A stretch of DNA of 64,000 nt, taken from Paragordius varius (lineage: Eukaryota; Nematomorpha). Under the pieces are notes generated by a model, which did no database searches, was not told the origin of the DNA, and saw only the letters and a program-made list of their open reading frames with translations. This document shows positions 10,246 to 19,026 of this stretch, piece after piece (position 1 is the stretch's first letter; each line of letters opens with the position of its first letter). Position numbers and translations under genes: made by a program. The stretch is from positions 4,278,001 to 4,342,000 of the forward strand of contig OZ176058.1 of assembly GCA_964247055.1 (NCBI GenBank), in the 5' to 3' direction.

Positions 10246-12423
10246 ATGCGTTTTATAATATTCTTAATTACTACGATCATTCTTATGCCTACGATCTTTG
10301 TTGAAGGCATATCTGGTAATGTTTTATTCATATTGTTTCATTTTAACAATTTACATTAAAAAGACGAACTTAAAAACTTAGGGTCAATATTACCGTAAAA
10401 ATTGAAATTATACGGATAAAACGTGAAAATATAAAGACAAGTATTTTTTTTATAAAACATACCATATTTTTTTTATTCTTGATTTTTTTTAATATAACTG
10501 ATTGTTTTAAACTGCAAAATATAAAATAGAAATGTAAATTGGCAGCAAAATCAATTCTATATTTTAAAATAATTAAACTAGCCAGTATGGGAAAAAATAG
10601 GGTTCGAAAAAGTATGGTTGTCTTTTGAAAAAAAATTTTGTCATTATATTTTTACGTTTTGTCCGTATAATTATAATTTTAACTGTAATTTTTTTATCTA
10701 TTAAATTAGATCAACCATCGGAAACGGAAAAAGGGGACATTAGAAATGATTGTAATATTAAACCAAGGTATGTTTTGCGTGTTAAACATTTTAATTATAC
10801 AGAATGACAAAATGTTAAAAAAACATAAATTTTATTTTTCAAAGACAATCATATTTTTGAAACTTAATTTTTATAACTTGTTGGTTTGGTTTGCAAATCT
10901 AAAGCCATATAAACGAAATTATATACACACTCAATTTGATATACCATAGACAGTTCATATTCACCCTCGAACAATCTAAATTCACTCTAAAAATGATTAA
11001 TGTGTTTTTGAACTAATATTTACTCATTATTCATATGAAATATATCTTAAAGCATAGTTTATTATTTTTTCAGTATTATTTTATTTTATACAGAATTTCA
11101 TTTTTTTAAAAAATATATAAAAAATGGGGAATTTTTAATCTTAAAAAACATATAATATATTTGAGGGTGAATTTGAATTGTTTGAGGGTCAATTTGAATT
11201 GTTCAAGGATGAATTTGATTTGTAAATGGTATATAAAAAATGATAGTATGCATTGATAATATAATCAAGATTGTCTTTAAAAACATTTGTTTTTTGGATT
11301 TTATGCTTGCTTGTTTTCGTATAATATCAAATTTTATAAAATACGTTATATATATATATGAATGAATCTAGTCAGGAATGCTATAAACAAAGCGAAAAAA
11401 AATACAATCCACCATATAAACTGACAGGAACAAAAGTTCCCGAGCCCCAAGGAAATAAATTTAAATGCGAAAAAGGCAAAAAAAACTCATATGACTATTG
11501 TTCATGTTCAAGAAAGTTAATAACAGTACAGTATGCCATAAAACATAATATTAGTCCATAAAAGAATTTTTTTTTATTATAAAAAAATATTTTTTATTTT
11601 CATATGGACACTAATATTGTTTTATGCCATACGCTACTTTAATTATTTTTTTATACTAAATTTAAACATATATAATGTTTGATCATACATAAAATGTAAT
11701 TTTTTACAAAAGTGTTTAGAGTAACATTGTTAGAGTTTCTTATATATTGTTGTCAAATATATCAAAGGAGGAATAAGTTTTTCTAGGATACAGTAAAAAA
11801 TTGAAATTATACTATGAAGACAAAACGTAAAAATATAAAGACAAATATTTTTTTCTAAAAGACAACCAACCATACTTTCACCTGTTTTTTTCCAATATAA
11901 CTAACTCATTGTTTTAAATGTGGCAAAGTGTGAAATAGAGATATAAATTACTAACATAATCAATTGTATATTTTACAATTGTAAGCTAAATAACTTATAT
12001 TGGAAAAATTAAGGTTTATAAAAGTATGGTTGTTTAGAGAAAAATATTCCGTATAATTACAATTTTTACTGTAAACATAAATTTTGCTTAATTTTATTTC
12101 AAAAAAAATATTATGGGCATCGTAAATTAATTACGCATTCAATTTTATAGAGTGAGATTTGTAAATATTATTAAATCTATGTATGTGTAAGGATAAATAA
12201 GGTTAAATAAGATATGATTGATTATCTTTTCAATAATAAGATTATTTGTCTTTAAGTGTTTACGTTTTGCCTGTATTTTAGTTTTTATGGCATACAAACT
12301 TTTAAAATTTATAATAATTTTTCCCCCCAATTTTAACTTTTTAGGGCTAAGAATGGAAAATCCATTTATGCATGGTATTGGGATTGTGAAATGGAAAATA
12401 ACCAAAGTATGGAAGAACACTGA
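10246..12423 (+). CDS. Secreted six-cysteine peptide, copy A (about 116 aa)
   Basis: Four exons with matching phases: 10246-10315, 10710-10767, 11372-11515 and 12345-12423. Exon 1 is a signal peptide, MRFIIFLITTIILMPTIFVE, ending in a plausible cleavage site at GIS. The mature part is acidic then basic and has six cysteines, spaced over NDCNIK, QECYKQ, FKCEKG, YDYCSCSRK and WYWDCE. The last exon encodes KNGKSIYAWYWDCEMENN and ends at TGA 12421-12423. An even cysteine number suggests three disulfides (inference). The exon 3 donor is AAA|GTTAAT, weak but shared with copy B. If it is not used, translation continues to TAA 11559-11561 inside a MITE, giving a 105 aa form with five cysteines. No family recognised; a role outside the cell is all the sequence supports. 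Confidence 0.7.
10393..10685. mobile_element. MITE family A in intron 1 of peptide gene A
   Basis: It runs from CCGTAAAAATTGAAATTATA to TTTTAACTG and ends 24 bases before exon 2. The same insertion is present in copy B (19180-19458) and after the orphan exon (18208-18472). Confidence 0.8.
10941..11232. mobile_element. MITE family B in intron 2 of peptide gene A
   Basis: Family B is an inverted-repeat element with ends ATACCATTTACAATTCAAAT / AATTGTAAATGGTAT and, inside each arm, a variable number of about 21 bp units of the type TTCACCCTTGAACAATTCAAA. This copy has one unit on the left and three on the right. The equivalent insertion in copy B is 19711-20018. Confidence 0.8.
11524..11639. mobile_element. 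MITE family F hairpin abutting exon 3, copy A
   Basis: ATGCCATAAAACATAATATT is mirrored by CTAATATTGTTTTATGCCAT 70 bases later, and the ends read CAGTACAGTATGCC and GCATACGCTACT (degenerate CAGTAGCGTATGG type). It starts 9 bases after the exon 3 donor and contains the stop codon used if that intron is retained. Confidence 0.7.
11791..12071. mobile_element. MITE family A in intron 3 of peptide gene A
   Basis: The left end CAGTAAAAAATTGAAATTAT and right end TTACAATTTTTACTG flank the usual 80 bp inverted arms. The equivalent copy B insertion is 20587-20846. Confidence 0.8.
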
Positions 12424-12613
12424 AAAGCAAAACTTAACTAAAAAACTGCTCAAAATTTTAATAATCATCAATTTTGTGGCAAATTATTGATTAGTTTTTT
12501 TAAATAAAATAAATTAAATTAGCATAAATTATTGTTGTTATACAATATTAAATTTTTCAACATTTTTATAGAGCAGAAACTGACTCTTTCTTATACAGCA
12601 GTAGAATCCTTTG

Positions 12614-12890
12614 CAGTAAAAACTGAAATTATACGGACAAAAGTAAAAATATAAAGACAAATATTTTTTTTCAAAAAGACAACGATACTTTTATTTCAAT
12701 ATATAACTCCATGTTTTTAATGTCAAAATCTGAAATAGAGATATATATTACTAATAAAATCAATTCTTTTTATCACAAATAGATTATACGAGAAAAACTA
12801 AGATTTTAAAAAGTAGGGTTGTCTTTTAAAAGAAAATATTTGTCTTTATATTTTTACGTTTTGTCTTTCCATATATTTCAATTTTAACTC
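12614..12890. mobile_element. MITE family A downstream of peptide gene A
   Basis: It starts CAGTAAAAACTGAAATTATA; the right end is worn (TTCAATTTTAACTC). It matches 21680-21953 in cassette B. Confidence 0.7.
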
Positions 12891-12956
12891 TATGTTGACT
12901 TTGATTTCGGGCATAAAATATGTTTCAATATTCAAATCATGACCGCTTTTTTTTAA

Positions 12957-13196
12957 TATAATCCATTTACAGTTAAAATTCACTCATGAACAAATTAAAT
13001 TCCTCCTTGAACAATTCAAATTCACCCTAAAAATAAATTATATGTTTGAACTACTATAACTCCTTATTAATATAAAATATATCTTTATGTCATTTTCAGT
13101 ATTATCTTAATTTAAAACAAAATTTTTATTTTTTATAATTATAGGTAATTTTTAATCTTAAAAAACTTATATTTTGTATGAGAGTGAATTTGAATA
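12957..13196. mobile_element. MITE family B, followed by half of a family E MITE
   Basis: The left arm (CCATTTACAGTTAAAATTCA) and right arm (GAGAGTGAATTTGAATATT) are inverted. Immediately after it, 13200-13245 reads AACTTTCTAGCAATTTATG... CATACTG, the right half of the family E element seen complete at 62984-63171. Confidence 0.6.
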
Positions 13197-13409
13197 TTAA
13201 TAACTAACTTTCTAGCAATTTATGTATACTTACTCATACTGTAATTCGTATAATATATAATCCCAATTTTTCGAAATAACACATTATTAAGATTATAAAT
13301 TAAACATTGTTGTTTTTAAAATGATTAATTTTATTGTCCTAATCCAATTTTAAATAAAACTAAAATTTATACAAGTTTGGTGAAATAACCGTTTATAAAT
13401 CGTATTTAT

Positions 13410-13600
13410 TTAATTTTAACACGCTAAAACTAAAGCTAATTATTTTATCTGATCACATCTAACATTAATATAAACAGAAATTGCATTATTTGTATATTTA
13501 ACTAATGAACACATGTCATATTAAATAATTTTTATTTTAATCCGTAAAAAAAGTAATATTAAGTTTTCAAAAATAAATCTTTTTGAATCCAAGTATGGCT
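13410..13600. mobile_element. Fragment of repeat family C
   Basis: TCACATCTAACATTAATATA and AACACATGTCATATTAAATA match the interior of the complete family C copies between 52 and 59 kb. Confidence 0.5.
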
Positions 13601-13700
13601 AAAAAAAATTAATTTTAATTCAGAGACAAAAAAAGCACAAAGTGATATATTATTGGTTAATAATAGGAGGGTTTTTAATTTAGTTTTTTAGGGTTAAATA

Positions 13701-13996
13701 CAGTAAAAACTGAAATTATACTATGGACAAAAGGTAAAAATATAAAGACAAATATTTTTTTTAAAAGACAACCCCATACTTTTTCAAACTTTAATTTTTT
13801 CTATATAGGCTCTATTTAATAACAGTTGTTATATATAGAATTGATTGTGTCACCAATATATATATCAATTTTATAATCAATAGGAAACAATTAGTAATAT
13901 TTTGAAAAATGGGGTTTAAAAAATATGGTTTTGTCTTTTGAAAAAATATTTGTCTTTATATTTTTACATTTTGTCCGTATAAACCAATTTTTACTG
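13701..13996. mobile_element. MITE family A
   Basis: Ends CAGTAAAAACTGAAATTATA and CCAATTTTTACTG, flanked by TA on the left. Confidence 0.75.
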
Positions 13997-14186
13997 ATAA
14001 CTCTAATAAATTAATAGATTGCTGCAAAAAAATTTTTTATTTTTTTTTGCTATTAAATATCTCTCAAAGAACTTTTTGTTAATAAATATATATACGATAT
14101 ATATAAATAATTTAAATAAAGTGGTTGGTTTAAGTTGTATTTTTAATTTATACAAAAAATATGACTTGTTTTTATGATAAAAATTA

Positions 14187-14645
14187 CAGTAAAAATTTCA
14201 ATTTTACGAAGAAAATGTATAAAAAATATAAAGACAAAAAGATTTATTTTTCCAAAAGCCCGCTCGTTATTTATTCATTTTTAAACCCAAATTTCACCTA
14301 AACTATTTAGTTTTATAATCTTTAATGACTAAAAGAGAAGTAGTTAAAAATATATGGTTATCTTTTACAAAAAAATAATTTTTATAGATTTTAGATTTTA
14401 TATAGTAAATATTGAAATTTTATACGGAAGGACAAAACGTAAAAGTATAAGACAAATATTTTTTTTAAAAGACAACCATAAAGTCGTAAATTATAGAATA
14501 GATTGTGTTAGTTTCATTAAAACTTTGCCATTTTAAACAATAAGTTTTATTTTAAAAATCAAGATTTAAAAAGTATGGGTTTAGAAAAAAATATTTGTCT
14601 TAATATTTTTACGTTTTGTCGATGGTATAATTTCAATTTTTCTTG
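14187..14645. mobile_element. Two adjacent worn family A MITEs
   Basis: The first begins CAGTAAAAATTTCAATTTTA at 14187 and fades near 14400. The second starts near 14403 (AGTAAATATTGAAATTTTAT) and ends near 14645 with TTTCAATTTTTCTTG. The same pair occurs in cassette B at about 22081-22530. Confidence 0.6.
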
Positions 14646-14806
14646 TACATATTAAATATTTTCTATAAAGGGTATATATACAAATTAAATTGTAAATAAT
14701 TTAATTTATTCTCACACTATAGGAAAATTATTTTCACACTAAAAGAAAAAGCATAAGTTAATAATAAAATAATCTTAAATAATATAATTCTAATAAAATC
14801 ACCCTT

Positions 14807-15025
14807 TAACATTTCGAATTCATCTTTACACCTTTAAACTTATTATTTTAACATTTGATACTAACTTTATAAATTTTTGGGCCAATCAAACTCATTATTG
14901 ATTGAATATTTTATGATTTATCTTTTTTACTAATTTATAAATAAGAATCATTTTTTAAAAATATAAAAAAATTCGATTTCCAAAAACACAATTAATTTTT
15001 AAGATAAATTTGAATTGTTTAAGGG
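14807..15025. mobile_element. MITE family B abutting the SS18 distal stop codon
   Basis: The left end (TTCGAATTCATCTTTACACC) and right end (AAATTTGAATTGTTTAAGGG) are the inverted family B units. The right end touches the stop codon at 15027-15029, so the 3' UTR of exon 7' would begin inside the element. Cassette B has a more worn copy at about 22685-22910. Confidence 0.55.
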
Positions 15026-15026
15026 T

Positions 15027-15792
15027 TTAAAAATAAGGGTTCGTAGGGTTATGTTGTCCATATGAGGAGTTTGTAGTCAGCTGATTGGCAGAATTTTGAC
15101 CATAAAAAGCATTGTTGGATCCTGCGTTGCCATGGTAACTAAAAGAAGGGAAATAAAAAATTAATAGTTGAATGAAATTGTTGGACTAATTAAACTATTT
15201 AAAATATTTATAAATAAAATTTTAAATTAATGGATAGATATAATAAAAAAATTAAATTTTGAATAAAAATTACAAAATGATACTTATACATATTCAAAAA
15301 CTATATGTTTCTTTCAAAAGATTTATATCAATGTTAAAAACATTTAAATGATAGATAAATTATCCATAAAGTTATATGAAAACATTTATATGGCAACATT
15401 ATGTCAAAACAAAAGAAGTATTTTCCTTTAGATCTAAAATCAGCTGATTTATCCAAAATGATTCAAGTATGATATAATGAATGAATGAAAAAGCATTTAC
15501 CCCATAGGATTTGGGGGAGGAGCTATGAAATTTTGCCCACCAGAATTAACATTAGGGGCCGTGTAGGGGAAATGACTACCCACAGGGTATATTTGTGGCC
15601 CATAGGAAGGGTTGCCATGGTAACCGCTAACAGCTGATAAATTTTGCTGGTTACCATGGTAACCACTGTTGTTATTTATAATTTCATGGGACATGTGGGA
15701 AGATGGTGGTCCATAATTCATTCTAGAATGTTCATAGGCTGGTGTCGGCAAGCCACCTGAATAATTTGGGCCTGTAACTGTATAGCTAGACC
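15027..15792 (-). CDS. Duplicate terminal exons 6' and 7' of the SS18-like gene
   Basis: Exon 6' (15792-15501, 292 nt) and exon 7' (15138-15027, 112 nt) duplicate exons 6 and 7 at 23689-22912. AG acceptors, the GT donor and phases (1 in, 2 out) are intact, and exon 6' is longer by exactly two codons, so the frame is kept. It encodes a Gly/Tyr/Asn/Pro-rich stretch with NYGPPSSHMSHE, two copies of SGYHGN and VGSHFPYTAPNVNSGG. Exon 7' encodes the QNSANQLTTNSSYGQHN tail. Seven or so amino-acid replacements separate it from exon 6. It could be an alternative 3' end spliced from exon 5 at 24269, or a non-functional duplicate. The intact frame favours use, but no upstream exons of its own are present. 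Confidence 0.6.
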
Positions 15793-15807
15793 CTAAATTT
15801 ATATTTT

Positions 15808-15910
15808 ATACCATTTACAACTCAAATTCACCCTTGAACAATTCAAATATTCACCCTTGAACAATTCAAATTCACCCTTGAACAATTTAAATTTACCCTA
15901 AAAAAAATTA
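15808..15910. mobile_element. MITE family B, left arm only
   Basis: ACCATTTACAACTCAAATTC is followed by three tandem units of CACCCTTGAACAATTCAAA. No right arm is found nearby. It lies 16 bases upstream of the exon 6' acceptor, as the complete copy at 23704 does for exon 6. Confidence 0.65.
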
Positions 15911-17985
15911 TGTTTTTTCGGGATAATATATCACTTATGATATAAAATTTATTTGAAGTAATATTAAAACATCTTATAATTTGAATGATTTACCTTAAAC
16001 CTTATAATTAATAAAATTGTTATGTGATAATATAAGACCATCATCAATTAGACTTACGTAGGATATGGAGAGTTAGGTAAAAAAGTAAAATTTTATTATT
16101 TGACTTATATAAATAAATCTGTGCTAGTTTTAATAAACAGGAGCATTGGATTTAAAAATTATTATAGCGACTTTCAAACATAACATACTTTATATTCTTA
16201 CCCATTCCTATTTCTCAAGACAGTTATTTTAATTTTATCAAAATTGTTGAAATGTTAATTGAAAAAATTATTAAAAGCATTCAGCAATTAGGTATTTGAT
16301 TGATTTTGCTCTCTAAAATTAATTAAATCCTATTCAATAATTTTTTTTACATAGAAATCGCTATTTATATTATAATTTTATAAACTAGGATGTTTATTTC
16401 AAACAAGACCACTTACATTTTTTAAAAAAGAAATTGTTTATCAAAATAGCTTAATTTTATTAAATTTCAAATATGTATTCAGAGCATTTTACATTCATAC
16501 CATTGAAGTTTCAAAATGATTTAATCCCAAATTGCAACTAATCTTTAATTTTATAAAGATTAGAATTGGATGAAGAATCTTTTTATATTTAATGGGGGTA
16601 AGTTCTTTGAAACTTTCGAGTTTAAGGGCTAGGGTTATAGCGAGGGATATGAGTTGGTTTATTTTCTTAAAGAAGCCTACGGGACTTCCTAGGTGTGCGA
16701 AACAGGTCAAGACCCATGCATATTTATAGTAACCTTGCTGTTTAAATGCAAAACAAAGTATTCATTTGATAGTTAAAATAAAATGTATTCTATATCCATT
16801 ATTTTTGTTAAGTGTATCAAAATTACAAGATGCCACATATCATGGATGAAATAAGAAATTTATAAAATGTAAAATTTTTTAAATTGTTTCATAAGGTTAG
16901 TACAAAATAATAATTACCTGCTTTTTGCTATAATTATATCTTTAATGATACATAAATATTTAAATCTGAACAGATTTAATTTATCCAAATACAATATAAA
17001 ATGAATATAAAAATAAAATCCGAACACCTAAAAATTTTATAAAAAAATTTAGCTAATTAATCATATACACAAGTGTATTATATTAGTAGTTCCAAATGGC
17101 TATAGAGAGTTAATCAAGAGCTATTCAAAATATGAAATATTTATTTCTGAATGTTTTAATAGGCTATATATATAAATTTACAAATATTTTTGGTGTTTTG
17201 TTACATAACAAATATTTTAATTTATAAGAATATAACATCAATATATTTTTATTCTGATATTTATTTAAATGTCATTAATTCTTAATTCTTAAAATTATAT
17301 CGCTTATGCCAGATGGTTCTCATAGATACATTATTACAAATCTAAAAATTGTGATTCGCTCATTTTAAGGAAAATTATAATGAATTTTTTGGAGCAGAAT
17401 GGTTTTTTTATATGTTTTTTTATTTTTAGATATAAATTGTTTTAAAAATGCCAGATAATATCAATTTGATCTAAATATTTACGAAATTTAAATGTGATAC
17501 TCGAAGAACAATTTACTAATATTTTCAGATAAATTTAGTGTGGGAGTAAGCATTCCGAATAAATTGTGTTGCTTTATTATATTGGAAACATCCTTCATGA
17601 GAACTTTAAATTTTGCTCTACTATCTGTCAATGATCATTCTATCGGGTAAAATATTATAAATTGTTTGTTATGTTAAAAGTCATAAACAATTTCCAAATT
17701 ATATTTTTGGTTTTTTGGTGTATCAATTAAATTAATGCAGTATAGATATTTTTATTATGATGTTTGTACAAATATGGATATAATTAATTATAAAAAATAG
17801 TATTTGCACAATTAATTGATTTGGGAATAATTAAATATATAAAGAATGATGTTTAAATCAAGAAAATTAAAATTATAAACAGAAAAAAATGAAAATTAGC
17901 TTCGTTTACTTTCAAATTTTAATTAATTTTTTTTCAAAAACCTAATTATTTGGCAAAAATTTAAAGACAAACAAATTTTTTAATC
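15911..17985. other. Stretch between the cassettes, no gene identified
   Basis: This AT-rich sequence is not shared with either cassette. No family A or B MITE was recognised. The only notable part is the G+C-raised segment at 16495-16740. Confidence 0.4.
16495..16740. other. G+C-raised segment of unknown origin
   Basis: The minus strand is open for 71 codons with a hydrophobic C-ending-codon-rich core (INQLISLAITLALKLESFKE). The plus strand is also open for 45 codons from 16591. Neither frame resembles a protein I know, and no splice sites that would make a convincing exon were found. It may be an organelle-derived insertion, a structural RNA or an exon of an unseen gene. Confidence 0.25.
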
Positions 17986-18062
17986 AAATACCCCAGTTTA
18001 TTAAACAAGAATTAACATTTCAAATTTTTCTTTGATTTCTCTGTGTAAAACTCTTAACTACC

Positions 18063-18132
18063 ATGCGTTTTATAATATTCTTAATTACGGCGATCATTAT
18101 TATGCCTACGATCTTTGTTGAAGGCATATCTG
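18063..18132 (+). pseudogene. Orphan third copy of the peptide-gene signal exon
   Basis: It is the same 70 nt exon as at 10246 and 19027, encoding MRFIIFLITAIIIMPTIFVE and ending in G|GTAATG. It is followed by the intron 1 MITE (18208-18472) and then by the promoter region of copy B. There is no exon 2 before the next exon 1. The upstream TATA box of the other copies is missing here. It may be left over from unequal exchange, or may serve as an alternative first exon spliced to 19483, since phase is compatible. Confidence 0.6.
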
Positions 18133-18207
18133 GTAATGTTTTATTCATATGTTTCATTTTTACAATTTACATTAAAAAGACAAACTTAGCAACTTATGTT
18201 CAATTTA

Positions 18208-18472
18208 CAGTAAAAAATTGAAATTATACGGATAAAACGTGAAAATATAAAGAAAATATTTTTTTCTAAAAGACTACCATACTTTTCCAAACTTCATTTT
18301 TAAAATATAACTTATTGTTTCAAATTCCTAAAATGCTAATAATATATATTACCAACACAATCAATTCTTTATATAACAATTGTAATAAAATAGTTTTTAT
18401 ACAAAAAATTAAAGTTTATTTTCAAGATATTTTTACATTTTGTCCATAATATCATTTCAATTTATATTGTAG
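18208..18472. mobile_element. MITE family A after the orphan exon
   Basis: It starts CAGTAAAAAATTGAAATTAT and has a worn right end (TTTCAATTTATATTGTAG). It is orthologous to the intron 1 MITEs of copies A and B. Confidence 0.65.
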
Positions 18473-18944
18473 TTGTCTTTATGTTTTGAATTGTCTGTAA
18501 AGTTTTTATTTTTACTATAAAGCAGCCCAACTTATCAGAATTATTCACAAAATTAATTTAATATCGAAATTCGTTTGTTAAAAACCCAAAAATTCGTGTT
18601 TTTCATTACAACATAAAGGTAGAGTTAAGAAATATTTAGCAAAATATATAATTTTTGTTGACTCATTTAAATCAACAATCTCAATTTTTGTTTTTGTTTT
18701 TGAATGAAAAAATATCTGCAATTTTTTATTGACGCATTTTAATTTTCTTATAATAATTGGCGCTTATATTCGGCGAAATACTGCCAATTAAATGTTTTTA
18801 TAATATATATTATATACAGAGTCTATTATGTTTACAAATTGCGCAAATAAATTATCTATTCTGAAAAAACAAACGTTGCTTATTTCTGACTAATATTATT
18901 ACCTTTGATAAAAAAGGTGTTTGGGACCTCCCATTGAAAAAAAG

Positions 18945-18952
18945 TATATAAT
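18945..18952 (+). promoter_or_regulatory. TATA box of peptide gene, copy B
   Basis: TATATAAT followed by ACCCCAGTTTTTTAAACAAG, 75 bases before the start codon, aligns with 10163-10170 in copy A. Confidence 0.45.
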
Positions 18953-19026
18953 ACCCCAGTTTTTTAAACAAGAATTCACTATTTCAAATTTTTCTTTAAT
19001 TTCTGTGCGTAAAACTCTTAACTACG

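Larger units (their letters stand above)
9690..15792. repeat. Duplicated cassette, copy A
   Basis: This stretch corresponds collinearly to 18500-23689. It holds the promoter and four exons of a secreted peptide gene (plus strand), several MITEs at matching positions, and the last two coding exons of the SS18-like gene (minus strand). Exons are nearly identical between copies, while introns differ by substitutions and indels. Element boundaries inside A and B match, so most MITEs predate the duplication. Confidence 0.85.

Noticed and set aside
12145-12490. Frames of 90 and 108 codons over peptide exon 4 of copy A
   Set aside because: They use other frames. The frame that continues exon 3 in phase gives a Cys-containing tail with a stop at 12421, conserved in copy B.
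16680-16720. GAAACAGGTCAAGACCC resembling the S-domain of SRP RNA
   Set aside because: Spacing and the surrounding helices do not fit an SRP RNA.
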